64,000 nt of DNA. It comes from Macrococcus hajekii. Lineage in GTDB: Bacteria > Bacillota > Bacilli > Staphylococcales > Staphylococcaceae. The stretch spans positions 153,527 to 217,526 of the forward strand of contig NZ_SCWE01000003.1 of the NCBI RefSeq assembly GCF_004359505.1. Direction: 5' to 3'. The translations under genes were made by a program, and so were the position numbers. Positions 1 to 9,092 of the stretch are shown here, one piece after another. Positions within the stretch are counted from its first letter, which is position 1. Each line of letters begins with the position of its first letter. Below the pieces are notes generated by a model. The model was not told the origin of the DNA. It saw only the letters and a program-made list of their open reading frames with translations, and did no database searches.

Positions 1-478
1 AGGCATATTTTCTGATAATAGTCTCATGTTCTGGATACTGGTTGATCAATTCATCCTGACTGAATAACTTAAATTCATCAAATGAAAATGCAGGTGATAC
101 CATACAACCGACCAGACTCCACTCACTCTCGCCTTCTACTGATGAAGCAAATATCGTCTCTTTCGGCACCAAGTACTGCGGCACCTCTCCATTTGCTACA
201 TCCAGCCCGAGTTTTACTGCCGTATAGTGTCCATCTGCATCAATCATATGAATAGTCAGTGCGTCACCGCTGTGAAAGTACCACAGTTCATCTGATTTAA
301 TCTGATGAAAGTGAGAAATATTTCCTGTCTCAAGCAGAAAATAAATACTTGAAAACAGTGCTTTTCCGCTTACCGTTGTCATATCAGCAAGATAAGTTTC
401 ATGATAATATCCTCCTTCTGGATGTGGAATCATTTCCAGCTTATCAATCAGCTGCTGCTTTAATTCGTTTTTATCCAT
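1..478 (-). CDS. Cupin-fold protein of the DUF985 (YML079w-like) type, 3' end outside window
   Basis: The reading frame is open from an ATG at 476-478 to the window edge without a stop, giving about 159 residues. The protein starts MDKNELKQQLIDKLEMIPHP, followed by EGGYYHETY and a beta-rich core with HFHQIKSDELWYFHSGD, the cupin-like histidine/glutamate cluster of DUF985 proteins. A good ribosome site (AGGAGG) sits 7 bases upstream. The family has a double-stranded beta-helix fold; its substrate is not established. It is transcribed away from yebC and separated from it by a terminator. Confidence 0.8.
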   Translation of the reverse strand, partial: MDKNELKQQLIDKLEMIPHPEGGYYHETYLADMTTVSGKALFSSIYFLLETGNISHFHQIKSDELWYFHSGDALTIHMIDADGHYTAVKLGLDVANGEVPQYLVPKETIFASSVEGESEWSLVGCMVSPAFSFDEFKLFSQDELINQYPEHETIIRKYA

Positions 479-495
479 ATAGCCTCCTAATAAAA

Positions 496-516
496 AAGCC
501 GAGATATTCTCGGCTT
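496..516 (-). terminator. Intrinsic terminator of yebC
   Basis: A nine-base stem AAGCCGAGA/TCTCGGCTT with a short loop is followed on the minus strand by a T run. It overlaps the yebC stop codon. Confidence 0.85.
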
Positions 517-1228
517 ATAGTTCCACATTGTGATAGACGTTCTGCACGTCTTCTAAGTCTTCAATGGCATCGACTAATTTTTCAAAAGTCGCTAAATCAT
601 CCTCAAATAATTCAAGTTCATTTTGTGCCAGCATCGTCAGTTCTGCAATAGTAAATTCTTCGATGCCTGCATTGTTAAGTGCATGTTGCACCGCTGCAAA
701 CTGATCAGGTTCTGCATAAACGATAGTCTGACCTTCTTCTTCCATAACGTCACGTACATCAATATCTTCTTCCATCAGTAACTCTAATGTTTCATCAGCA
801 GATTTACCCTCAAAACCGAAGACTGCTGTACTATCGAACATATAGGCAACAGAGCCTGATACACCCATATTTCCACCATTTTTACCAAAAGCGGCGCGCA
901 CATCACTTGCTGTACGATTCACATTATTCGTCAGTGCATCCACAATCAGCATTGAACCCGCCGGCCCGAAGCCTTCGTAGCGCAGCTCGTCGTAGTTCTC
1001 CTCGCCGCCACCCTTTGCTTTCTCAATCGCCCGGTCAATGATGTGTTTCGGTACTGAGTATGTCTTCGCACGTTCAAGGGTGAACTTCAGATTCTGGTTG
1101 GATTCTGGGTCCGGTTCTCCAGACTTCGCAGCTACATATATCTCACGACCGAATTTCGCATAGATCCGGCTCGTGTTTTTATCTTTTGCTGCCTTTTTAT
1201 CTTTAATATTATTCCATTTACGACCCAT
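515..1228 (-). CDS. yebC: YebC/PmpR (TACO1) family protein
   Basis: The 237-residue protein begins [18 protein letters not shown], the signature start of the family, and contains the core stretches [20 protein letters not shown] and [12 protein letters not shown] longer frame exists upstream, but the MGRKW methionine is the conserved start and is preceded by AAAGAGAG. The family was long annotated as a transcriptional regulator; more recent work on bacterial and mitochondrial members points to a ribosome role in translating difficult (proline-rich) stretches. Length and sequence are normal for staphylococci. It appears monocistronic, with a terminator at its 3' end. Confidence 0.95.
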   Translation of the reverse strand: MGRKWNNIKDKKAAKDKNTSRIYAKFGREIYVAAKSGEPDPESNQNLKFTLERAKTYSVPKHIIDRAIEKAKGGGEENYDELRYEGFGPAGSMLIVDALTNNVNRTASDVRAAFGKNGGNMGVSGSVAYMFDSTAVFGFEGKSADETLELLMEEDIDVRDVMEEEGQTIVYAEPDQFAAVQHALNNAGIEEFTIAELTMLAQNELELFEDDLATFEKLVDAIEDLEDVQNVYHNVEL

Positions 1229-1280
1229 AATGACATCTCTCTTTCGAATTAAGATAACTATATTATACACTATTTCAAAT

Positions 1281-1308
1281 AAAAAAAGAGTGACATGACA
1301 TCACTCTT
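1281..1308 (-). terminator. Terminator of the Bax-inhibitor-like gene
   Basis: The stem AAGAGTGA/TCACTCTT overlaps the stop codon region and is followed by a run of seven T on the minus strand. Confidence 0.8.
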
Positions 1309-1933
1309 AATCTCTCAAAATACTTGCCAGTCTGAGCACATCCATGATGATATTCAGAAGATTGATAAATAAATTAAAGCCCATCTCACGGGGTGAAAAG
1401 TTACCCCGTTTCATTCTGTTAAAGTCGAAGATGGTATACAGCAGGAATATAGCAAGTCCAGCAATCGTAATCACTAAATGGAACATTGGAATCTGAATAA
1501 ATATCCCGAGAATACTGGCAAAAATAAGAGCGACTAAAGCAGGAAACAGTAAACGTCCTAAACTTGAAGCATCTCCTATCACAAAATAGCCTAGGAAACC
1601 AAAAGCAAAGAATGCAGCTATCGCAAGTCCGACATTCTGATAGAACGCCACTGTACCTAGATCATTCAAATAATACATAAATGATGCATAACTGACGACT
1701 CCAATTAAAAACGCCAGTATATTGGCAATTAAAGCACTGAACTTACGTGAAGCCTTAACGAACAGAGATATCAAAACAATCGCTATAATCAGTATAGAAA
1801 TAGGCATTCTTAAAGTTGCCGGGATAAACTGTCCCGCAAATGTCCCAACTGCAAAAACAATCCAGTAATACATAAAATATAACCATGCCTGACGGATGTT
1901 GCTTGACCGTGAGACTGAAGACTGATAATTCAT
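1307..1933 (-). CDS. Bax inhibitor-1 / YccA-like integral membrane protein
   Basis: About 208 residues with roughly seven hydrophobic segments and the family's C-terminal signature: a DFNRMKRG stretch followed by FNLFINLLNIIMDVLRL. Members are membrane proteins of uncertain bacterial function; some interact with FtsH or leak calcium or protons. I chose the second methionine (MNYQSS) because AGAGGTT lies about seven bases before it, while the first is too close to the ribosome site. The gene stands alone, with a terminator at its end. Confidence 0.85.
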   Translation of the reverse strand: MNYQSSVSRSSNIRQAWLYFMYYWIVFAVGTFAGQFIPATLRMPISILIIAIVLISLFVKASRKFSALIANILAFLIGVVSYASFMYYLNDLGTVAFYQNVGLAIAAFFAFGFLGYFVIGDASSLGRLLFPALVALIFASILGIFIQIPMFHLVITIAGLAIFLLYTIFDFNRMKRGNFSPREMGFNLFINLLNIIMDVLRLASILRD

Positions 1934-2001
1934 TGGCATAACCTCTTTTAAATTAATGATATTGTGCTATTGATACTACACGATTTAACATTTTTTCTCA
2001 A

Positions 2002-3522
2002 TCAATTCACTCTGCGCTGAAAATTTGCAATTCTTGTATACTGTTCAGTTAATGACTGTGCAATATCAAAATAAAGCGGTAAAATTTCCCGGTAAATAGC
2101 TACATTCTTAGATTGAGGTGAATGCTCATGCGCAGTTCCTATCCATTCAGTCACGTGAGTAAAATCAGGTTGAAGATCTAAAGCATATTGCCCTAGGACC
2201 ACGGCACCAAGACAGGAGCTTTCGTAACTCTCCGGCACGATCAGGTTCTCATCAAATATATCTGCCATCATTTGACGCCATAACGCACTGCGCGAGAATC
2301 CACCTGTTGCTTTAAGTTCTGTAACAGGTTCATCCATCAACACATTCAGAGCAATAAAGACAGAATATAAATTATAGAGAACGCCCTCCAGCGCTGCCCG
2401 AATCATATGTTCTTTTTTATGGGATAGTGTCAGTCCGATATAAGAACCCCTGACATCAGCATTCCACAATGGCGCACGTTCGCCTGTTAGATACGGGTGG
2501 AAGATCAGACCATCACTTGCAGGTGGAACAAGTTCTGCAATGCGCATCAGGACATCATAACTATCTAGTCCTAAACGTTTAGCTGTTTCTATTTCACTGG
2601 CAGCAAACTCATCACGAATCCAGCGCAGTACAACACCACCATTATTCACAGGTCCACCAATCACCCACTTATCGCGTGTCAGTGCATAGCAGAAAAGTCT
2701 GCCCTCTCGGTCAAGACGCGGTTGATCCACTACTGTTCTTATAGCGCCACTTGTACCGATAGTGACAGCGACTTCTCCCGGTTTATAAGCATCTACACCC
2801 AAATTACTGAGCACTCCATCTGAGGCGCCTATAACGACTGGCGTATCCGTACTTATTCCCAGCTTATCTGCTATTTCAGGTTTTATACCTTTGAGCACTG
2901 TTGTCGTATCTGTCACCTCAGATAACTGCTGCCTTTCCATTCCTAGTTTATTCAATATCATTTCATCGAATTGCATTTCATGAATATTGAAAAGACCTGT
3001 CGCTGAGGCAATAGAATAGTCTACAATATAACGCTCAAAGAACTGATAGAAAATATATTCTTTAATACCGATGAACTTAGCTGTGCGGTTGAATAAATCA
3101 GATTCTTCATTTCTAAACCACATGATTTTAGTTAACGGGCTCATAGGATGTATCGGTGTACCTGTCCGTTGATATATATCGTGCCCTTCTTCACTGCTAT
3201 TAAGCTGTTTAGCATAGGCCTGGCTACGATTATCTGCCCAGGTGATACTATTCGTCAGTCGCGCGTGGTGTTCATCCATCAATATCAGACTGTGCATAGC
3301 ACTTGAAAAACTGATGAATGCAACATCATGGGATACTCTGTCAGTTACATTTCTTATACAGCTGACAACCGCTTCAAATATCTCATCAGGATTCTGTTCA
3401 GCTCGATCGCCTTCTGTGAGAAGAGGGTATTCAACATAATGTGTCGCTTGAACAGATCCATCTACAGCATAAATCACTGCTTTAGTACTTGTTGTTCCTA
3501 TATCGACCCCTATCATATGCAT
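2002..3522 (-). CDS. gntK: Gluconokinase (FGGY carbohydrate kinase)
   Basis: This 506-residue protein carries the ASKHA-fold signatures: GVDIGTTSTKAV at the N-terminus (phosphate 1 loop), VTIGTSGAIRT in the middle and ATGGFSRSALWRQMMAD near residue 430. Length and motifs match Gram-positive gluconate kinases, which phosphorylate gluconate to 6-phosphogluconate for the pentose phosphate pathway. The start MHMIGVD is preferred because AAGGAG lies eight bases upstream. No gntR or gntP is present nearby, unlike the usual gnt operon, so another sugar acid or pentulose substrate cannot be excluded. It follows the hydrolase gene by about a dozen bases, probably in one transcript. Confidence 0.85.
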   Translation of the reverse strand: MHMIGVDIGTTSTKAVIYAVDGSVQATHYVEYPLLTEGDRAEQNPDEIFEAVVSCIRNVTDRVSHDVAFISFSSAMHSLILMDEHHARLTNSITWADNRSQAYAKQLNSSEEGHDIYQRTGTPIHPMSPLTKIMWFRNEESDLFNRTAKFIGIKEYIFYQFFERYIVDYSIASATGLFNIHEMQFDEMILNKLGMERQQLSEVTDTTTVLKGIKPEIADKLGISTDTPVVIGASDGVLSNLGVDAYKPGEVAVTIGTSGAIRTVVDQPRLDREGRLFCYALTRDKWVIGGPVNNGGVVLRWIRDEFAASEIETAKRLGLDSYDVLMRIAELVPPASDGLIFHPYLTGERAPLWNADVRGSYIGLTLSHKKEHMIRAALEGVLYNLYSVFIALNVLMDEPVTELKATGGFSRSALWRQMMADIFDENLIVPESYESSCLGAVVLGQYALDLQPDFTHVTEWIGTAHEHSPQSKNVAIYREILPLYFDIAQSLTEQYTRIANFQRRVN

Positions 3523-3534
3523 CGTCATCTCTCC

Positions 3535-4083
3535 TTACTCTTCAATGATTGGCAGCAATTCCTCAATACCATGATGAAATTCATGCTGCCCCTCCTGTTT
3601 CGTAATAGTATTCAGTTTTTTGAAATGTTCACGCCAGCATGTCTGGTGACTAATATCTACTCGGTCATCATCTTCTGAATGGATATGATAAAGGAGGATA
3701 GCATCTGCCAGCTGACTTTCAGCATCCTCGCTCAACATATTTTCGGCATCGCTGAATTTCTCATCACATCCGAAAAATGGTGAACCAATCAGGATGACTT
3801 TCGAAATATGATGCCTCTCTTTTTGTTCAGTTAAATATTTCATCACAACGGTTCCACCAAATGAGTGACCAATTATCATTAATTCATCTTCGACAGGAAT
3901 ATGCTCCAGCTCTTCTTTCAGGACCTGTACCCAGTTCGAATAAACCTGACCCTTATCTCTCGGAAAATCAGGTGTATGCCACTCAATATCCGGCAGCTGA
4001 CTTTTTAAATAGCGTATCAACGGATTACTGCCGCTATCACGGTGTTGTTCACTGGCACTATGGACGAACAATACATGCTTCAT
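3535..4083 (-). CDS. RBBP9/YdeN-family alpha/beta hydrolase
   Basis: The 182-residue protein starts MKHVLFVHSASEQHRDSG and has the nucleophile elbow GHSFGG near residue 73, with an acidic SEDD at about 137 and a C-terminal GQHEFHHGI supplying the probable Asp and His of a Ser-Asp-His triad. This small single-domain layout is typical of the RBBP9/YdeN serine hydrolases. The physiological substrate is unknown. It is the upstream partner of gntK in the same direction with almost no gap. Confidence 0.85.
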   Translation of the reverse strand: MKHVLFVHSASEQHRDSGSNPLIRYLKSQLPDIEWHTPDFPRDKGQVYSNWVQVLKEELEHIPVEDELMIIGHSFGGTVVMKYLTEQKERHHISKVILIGSPFFGCDEKFSDAENMLSEDAESQLADAILLYHIHSEDDDRVDISHQTCWREHFKKLNTITKQEGQHEFHHGIEELLPIIEE

Positions 4084-4102
4084 TTTTTATTCCTCCCATA
4101 TA

Positions 4103-4137
4103 AAAAAGGTAAACTCATTATAAGTTTACCCTTTTTA
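4103..4137 (-). terminator. Terminator after pit
   Basis: GGTAAACT pairs with AGTTTACC, flanked by A- and T-rich arms that put a T run on the minus strand just beyond the pit stop codon. Confidence 0.75.
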
Positions 4138-4142
4138 AAATA

Positions 4143-5141
4143 TTATAAAAATAACTGTAAAATAAAATAGCTAGCAGCTGCAATTAATGCTGAGATAGGC
4201 AGTGTAATCACCCATGTCACTACCATACGCTGCGCAGTTGTCCATTTTACACCTTTTGGACGATGGGAAGAACCCACACCCAGGATAGATGATGACACAA
4301 CGTGCGTCGTTGAGACCGGCAGATGGATATGTGTAGCACCGAAAATAATAAGCGCAGAACTGAGGTCAGCTGCTACACCATTTGTCGGACGGATCTTCAT
4401 AATGTTACCGCCGACTGTCTTGATAATCTTCCAGCCACCGACCGCTGTTCCGAGTCCCATAGCAGTCGCACAGGCAACCTGTACCCAGCGCTGAATATCT
4501 GTACCTGACTGCAGATCAGCCGAGATAAGAGCCATCGTAATAATCCCCATCGCTTTTTGTGCATCGTTCGTACCATGAGAAAAGGCTTGAAGTGCTGCGG
4601 TAAAAATCTGGAAGACTCTAAAATTACGATTGGTCCGGGTTAGATTACTATTTTTAAAGACAACTTTAAAGATGGAATAAATGATATAACCTACTCCAAA
4701 TGCAAGTAACGGAGAAATAATCAGTGCCATAATGATTTTAATAAAACCGCTGTAGTGCAGGACACCAAAACCTGCTGAAGCTATCGCTGCTCCTGCAATC
4801 GAGCCGATTAATGCATGTGATGATGAGCTTGGAATGCCGTAATACCATGTTACGAGATTCCAGATAACAGCTGATAACAGGGCTGCCAGTATCACAACGG
4901 AGCCATTTTTCAATGTGAACGGGTCGACGATGTCTTTTGTGAGTGTTTTAGCGACACCTGTTGACCATAGAGCGCCCAGAAAGTTGAGTGCCGCTGCCAT
5001 CAATATAGCATGCCGGGGTTTAAGTGCTTTTGTTGAGACAGCTGTTGCAATTGCATTGGCAGTATCATGGAAACCATTAATAAAATCAAATATCAATGCG
5101 AACGCAACAACCGTGAACGTAATAATCAATAAATTATCCAT
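4143..5141 (-). CDS. pit: Low-affinity inorganic phosphate transporter, PiT family
   Basis: The 332-residue membrane protein has the two PiT signature repeats, one near the N-terminus (DFINGFHDTANAIATAV) and one near the middle (AFSHGTNDAQKAMGI), plus YGIPSSSSHALIGS and HLPVSTTHVVSS. About ten membrane segments are evident. PiT proteins import phosphate, often as a metal complex, driven by the proton or sodium gradient. It lies 15 bases downstream of the DUF47 gene and the pair is almost certainly cotranscribed. Confidence 0.95.
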   Translation of the reverse strand: MDNLLIITFTVVAFALIFDFINGFHDTANAIATAVSTKALKPRHAILMAAALNFLGALWSTGVAKTLTKDIVDPFTLKNGSVVILAALLSAVIWNLVTWYYGIPSSSSHALIGSIAGAAIASAGFGVLHYSGFIKIIMALIISPLLAFGVGYIIYSIFKVVFKNSNLTRTNRNFRVFQIFTAALQAFSHGTNDAQKAMGIITMALISADLQSGTDIQRWVQVACATAMGLGTAVGGWKIIKTVGGNIMKIRPTNGVAADLSSALIIFGATHIHLPVSTTHVVSSSILGVGSSHRPKGVKWTTAQRMVVTWVITLPISALIAAASYFILQLFL

Positions 5142-5156
5142 TATAGATGTAAACCC

Positions 5157-5774
5157 CTAACTATTTTTCATAATGATAGATTCAAGATTATTGGAAACAG
5201 CTTGACACTTGTTTGCAATGCTTTCAAGTGACTGATAGATATCTTTAATCTTCATAATAGTAACAGGATCCGTTTCTACTGAAAAAATATGTTTAATGGA
5301 CTGACGAAGAATATTATCACATGTTGTTTCATGGTCTCTAATATTCATGGAATGTACACGAATGTGAGAGAACTTCTTACTGCCGATCAGATCAACTGCC
5401 AGTTTAATTTCTTCCGCACATGCCTGAATATTTTTAACAAATTCACCCATAAAATCGTCTGAGTACTCAATGGAGTACATCTCAAACATAGCTGATGTTT
5501 CTTCCATCTCATCCAGCACATCATCAATAGCATTGCCGAGTGCAAGGATGTCTTCACGTTCAATCGGTGTGATAAACGTCTGGTTTAAGTCTGAAATCAT
5601 CTGCTGCATTAAGTCATCGCCATTTTTTTCATATGACTTAATATTATCTGCGTATTTCTTCAGGTCGAATGCATTATGGAATGACATATCACCGAAAACA
5701 ATAGACGCACGTCTCAGGTTTTCGGCCATATCTTCAAGCTGAAGGATAAATTTATCTTTTTTCTTAGTAAACAT
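5157..5774 (-). CDS. DUF47 PhoU-like phosphate transport regulator (YkaA type)
   Basis: The 205-residue, largely helical protein begins MFTKKKDKFILQLEDMA and contains ERED near residue 72 and a DVLDEMEET metal-binding type helix, as in PhoU-like four-helix bundles. DUF47 proteins nearly always sit directly upstream of a PiT permease, as here, and are thought to control it in the cytoplasm. AGGAGGC is placed eight bases before the ATG. The upstream 165-base gap is AT-rich and should hold the operon promoter; I could not pick out a clear Pho box. Confidence 0.9.
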   Translation of the reverse strand: MFTKKKDKFILQLEDMAENLRRASIVFGDMSFHNAFDLKKYADNIKSYEKNGDDLMQQMISDLNQTFITPIEREDILALGNAIDDVLDEMEETSAMFEMYSIEYSDDFMGEFVKNIQACAEEIKLAVDLIGSKKFSHIRVHSMNIRDHETTCDNILRQSIKHIFSVETDPVTIMKIKDIYQSLESIANKCQAVSNNLESIIMKNS

Positions 5775-5939
5775 GGTAAAGCCTCCTAGAGTATCTTGAA
5801 ATAAACAAGTTCATCACTTAGTTTAAAACAAAATAATTAGAAGTGATAGCTTTTTTGTAAATTTTACGTAAATTTCATTAGGTAAATATTAATTTTCTTA
5901 ATAAATTGTAATCAATAACATTCAATTTCTATGCACACT

Positions 5940-6821
5940 TCATCTTTTTTGCTCTTCATTGAACTTTTCAATACGCATATCTACCTCAAAAATCCGCATC
6001 GTTAATGCATGGAAAGGGGCCTGCAGAAGCTGATAAAAAAGCCACGACTGCGAAGGCTCATATTGATGAATGCAGACCATTATCTCTTCAGTACCGAGCA
6101 TACGTCTGAACTCAAGCTGGCCTTGCTGCTCAAGATGAACGACAGCCAGTTTACCACCTCTGATATCAAAGACTTGGCGGTCATTATTAGATAGAGCAGT
6201 CCGTCTATGCAGCTTGATGAGATCACGATTCATGCCTTGCAGTATGTAGTCTTCATCTTCAATCGTTACATTTGATAGCCCGGGCAATACATTCTTATAA
6301 TATTCAAAGTAGTGCGCAGTGAACTTCTCGAGAGTCCATGATTTCGGAATATCAAATCGACGGATGATCCTTACATCATCAGTTCGTGCACTCTGAAATC
6401 GTGCAAGCATACCTTTACGTTTGATGGCTACTTCAGTTGTTCTGACAGGCGTCTTATAACTTCTTAATATATTCAGCGTCTCATCATCCTCAACAGCGCC
6501 TGATATATAAATGATTTCATTAACATCATTTGCCTGTGCTGCACGTCCATAGTTGTCAGCGGCAAGGGCATTCATATCTTTAAAATTTGCCTCCATCGTT
6601 TTCGATGAACGTTTTGTCGGATCAAGAAAATAAATGGCGATATCAATATCTGCCATTACTGTACTGACATCCTGCAAATTGAAGATATCCCCTTGTGCCC
6701 AGATGATATCATCATACGGCTGCTCGTACTGAGACAGTACGACAAGTTCATGTTCATGCCGAAGAGATTCATATAAATTTTTACCGATATATCCGCTGAC
6801 TCCTGTTAATAATACACGCAT
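5940..6821 (-). CDS. NAD(P)-binding SDR-type protein, short paralogue
   Basis: The 293-residue protein opens with the Rossmann motif LLTGVSGYIGKNL, like atypical SDR/NmrA proteins. Its C-terminal third (FDIPKSWTLEKF, RGGKL, LEFRRMLGTEE, IHQYEPSQSW) is clearly related to the C-terminus of the 481-residue protein encoded at 13339-14784, but the middle region of about 170 residues present there is absent here. The ATG at 6819-6821 is chosen because GGAGG lies eight bases before it. The reaction is unknown. I infer duplication followed by internal loss. Confidence 0.75.
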   Translation of the reverse strand: MRVLLTGVSGYIGKNLYESLRHEHELVVLSQYEQPYDDIIWAQGDIFNLQDVSTVMADIDIAIYFLDPTKRSSKTMEANFKDMNALAADNYGRAAQANDVNEIIYISGAVEDDETLNILRSYKTPVRTTEVAIKRKGMLARFQSARTDDVRIIRRFDIPKSWTLEKFTAHYFEYYKNVLPGLSNVTIEDEDYILQGMNRDLIKLHRRTALSNNDRQVFDIRGGKLAVVHLEQQGQLEFRRMLGTEEIMVCIHQYEPSQSWLFYQLLQAPFHALTMRIFEVDMRIEKFNEEQKR

Positions 6822-6880
6822 CTTCACTACCTCCAGTTATTAGTCCTTATATTTTAGCATTTACCCTTTTAAACAACAAA

Positions 6881-6905
6881 ATACAGAGGAAAGATTCCTC
6901 TGTAT
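6881..6905 (-). terminator. Terminator of the YkvI-family gene
   Basis: Perfect stem ATACAGAGGA/TCCTCTGTAT with a four- to five-base loop, then TTTTGTTGTTT on the minus strand. Confidence 0.85.
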
Positions 6906-6915
6906 TGATTAAAAA

Positions 6916-7989
6916 TTAAGCGATATGTTTTTTGCCTGCACGTTTACGCAGGAAATATTTTAAAGTAATACCTAAACATAATGCTAGCCCAACGTAGCCC
7001 ATCAATGGGTAGATGACATCTACAAGCTGAACGAAACCGACGAAACTTAAGCCATAGCCTAAAATCATAGAGCCAAATAATAATAGTTTATAGTTTCTTG
7101 AATAAGGTTTCGTAAAACGCGTAACGAATGAGTACATCAGACCCACAATCGTATTGTAGATAACAAGCAACATAATAATACTGAGCGCAATACTAATGGC
7201 TGGATGAATCATACGTCCAAGCAGGATTGTCGGAATCGCCGCTTCATTGACTTTATCCAGTTCAGATAAAAGACCTGAGTTCACCATCAGAATAAGGACA
7301 AGCAGCAGCAGTCCGCCTATTAATCCACCACGACCCGCAACACCTTTACGACTCGCATCTCCACCGATAGCAAGCATCATACTGAAAGCTGTTGAGAACG
7401 CAAGCGCACCGTACAGGATACCATCCCACCACCAAAGATGTGACGGTTGTCTTTCTCTATTGATATGCTGATTCACTTCTCCGAATGATAATGTACCATT
7501 AAAGAAGAAATAGACTGCAATAATAGTGACTACAATAATCAGAAATGGTGTCACTAATCCAAGCGCACCTACGATTTTATTGAAGTCCATCAAAAGTGTA
7601 AAACTAACTGCTAACATCATCAATACAGAACCTAACCATGTTGGTATTCCAAAACTTTCATGCGCTGCACTACCTGCTCCTGCTATCATAACGACTGACA
7701 ACGCATAAAGAAAAAATATTAAAACGTAGTCGATGACTTTTCCAAATTTTTCACCAAATAGGTAGTGAATTGCACTTACGTGACTTTCTGACTCAAGCGC
7801 ATTCCCAATCTTGGAAATCTGCCGTCCAAAGAAAGTTAGCATCAGTCCGGCAATGATAATAGCTAAATAGCTATATGTACCGTAGTTCGTGAAAAACTTT
7901 AAAACTTCCTGTCCTGTAGAGAAACCTGCCCCTACGACAACACCGACATAGGCCGATCCTATTTTAACTGCTTCTGAATTTTTTGACAC
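6916..7989 (-). CDS. YkvI-family membrane transporter
   Basis: The 357-residue protein has about ten hydrophobic segments and starts with AYVGVVVGAGFSTGQEVLKFF, the glycine-rich first helix characteristic of YkvI-like proteins of the APC superfamily. Substrates of this family are not experimentally settled. A GTG start fits best, since GAGGAGATGAA directly precedes it. It is monocistronic, with its own terminator. Confidence 0.85.
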   Translation of the reverse strand: MSKNSEAVKIGSAYVGVVVGAGFSTGQEVLKFFTNYGTYSYLAIIIAGLMLTFFGRQISKIGNALESESHVSAIHYLFGEKFGKVIDYVLIFFLYALSVVMIAGAGSAAHESFGIPTWLGSVLMMLAVSFTLLMDFNKIVGALGLVTPFLIIVVTIIAVYFFFNGTLSFGEVNQHINRERQPSHLWWWDGILYGALAFSTAFSMMLAIGGDASRKGVAGRGGLIGGLLLLVLILMVNSGLLSELDKVNEAAIPTILLGRMIHPAISIALSIIMLLVIYNTIVGLMYSFVTRFTKPYSRNYKLLLFGSMILGYGLSFVGFVQLVDVIYPLMGYVGLALCLGITLKYFLRKRAGKKHIA

Positions 7990-8126
7990 TTCATCTCCTC
8001 CTCAAATGTTCGTGTGCTACCTTTAAAGCACGGTACTTTTTATACCCCTTCTTATCTTCGTTCAAACATTTTATAACTGATTAGGTTATAATGAACTGGT
8101 AATCAATCACGAGAGGAGCATTTATT

Positions 8127-8501
8127 TTGGACTTACAAAAACAAGTTGTACATATGCACCTAAAAGAACTTCATGTCCGGGACTTTGAGCAGACTTCTGC
8201 TGAAATAACGAAAATGTATCGCATTGATATTGAGCAGCACCCTCAAGATAATGAAGTATTTGAATTCACACTGAACTTTATGTTCGGCCATTTCGGCACA
8301 CAGGTTGACGGTGTTATTCAATCCACTATTATTGCAAAAAGTGATAATCCAGATGACGATGTTTATCAGGAATTACTCAGTGACGAAAAAATGTATGCAG
8401 TACCTTTATTTTCAAAGGCCTCAGCTATTATTACGAAAATAACAGAAGACCGGGGCATGTTCCCTGTTATCGTGCCTGTGGAGATGTGGTTTGAAGATTA
8501 A
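8127..8501 (+). CDS. Conserved hypothetical cytosolic protein, possibly SecB-like DUF1149
   Basis: The 124-residue protein starts at a TTG with GAGAGGAG about eight bases upstream; the next in-frame ATG lies nine codons further and has no ribosome site. It has no membrane segment or Cys motif and alternates beta strands (FEFTLNFMFGHFGTQVDGVI) with a C-terminal helix. The pattern resembles short DUF1149/SecB-like proteins of Firmicutes, but this is a weak impression and I do not assign a function. Confidence 0.6.
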   Translation: MDLQKQVVHMHLKELHVRDFEQTSAEITKMYRIDIEQHPQDNEVFEFTLNFMFGHFGTQVDGVIQSTIIAKSDNPDDDVYQELLSDEKMYAVPLFSKASAIITKITEDRGMFPVIVPVEMWFED

Positions 8502-8534
8502 AAAAATCCTCGGATGATCATCATCCGGGGATTT
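8501..8534 (-). terminator. Shared terminator between converging genes
   Basis: The stem AATCC-CGGATGA/TCATCCG-GGATT lies exactly between converging genes. The T run is strongest on the minus strand. Confidence 0.75.
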
Positions 8535-9030
8535 ATGCATTTCTCATACGATTGAGATCATTGATATCAACGACACCCGCTTCCAGACCTCTGACAGCTT
8601 TCTTCATCAAGTCGCGCGCAATTTTATTATGCGGATCCAGAACAAGAATCTGTTTCGCCACCTGATAGGCCTGTCTGTCAGTAAGCACTGGCTCTGGTAC
8701 GGTATATAAGAACAGGAGCTGAAGCAGACTTTTGACTTCCTTAGACTCAGTCAGTTGAACTGAACGTTCTGCATGATAATAGGCTGCTTTAAAAGCATCC
8801 GTCAGCTCACTCAGTGGGTAAACGAGCAGCAGAAATGCAAGGTCATGCAGCTCTGCTGTCTCGTTCTTTTTCATCTCTTCAACGATGAATGTATAGAATA
8901 AAACGGATTCTGTATTTTGTGCAGCGCCTATAAACGCTTCTTCAAATTCCATAAAGTCATGTTCGGTCATCAACTGCCTGACACGCTCAAACTGGCCATC
9001 CAGAATCAGAACTTCAATTTGTTCTCTCAA
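8533..9030 (-). CDS. Conserved hypothetical helical (TPR-like) protein
   Basis: A longer frame starts at a GTG at 9120, but AAGGAGGA lies seven bases before a TTG at 9028-9030, so I place the start there, giving 165 residues beginning with an fMet-REQIEVLILDG stretch. The protein is almost entirely amphipathic helices, ending in VLDPHNKIARDLMKKAVRG, like the last repeat of a tetratricopeptide array. No enzyme motif is visible. It probably shares a transcript with the DUF418 gene upstream. Confidence 0.65.
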   Translation of the reverse strand: MREQIEVLILDGQFERVRQLMTEHDFMEFEEAFIGAAQNTESVLFYTFIVEEMKKNETAELHDLAFLLLVYPLSELTDAFKAAYYHAERSVQLTESKEVKSLLQLLFLYTVPEPVLTDRQAYQVAKQILVLDPHNKIARDLMKKAVRGLEAGVVDINDLNRMRNA

Positions 9031-9092
9031 TTGATGATCCTCCTTAACTTTTTCAGCATTACTATTGTAACATATTCCACTGTTTCCACCTA

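Noticed and set aside
349..651. Plus-strand frame of 100 codons
   Set aside because: It lies antisense to the cupin gene and yebC, crosses a terminator and has no ribosome site.
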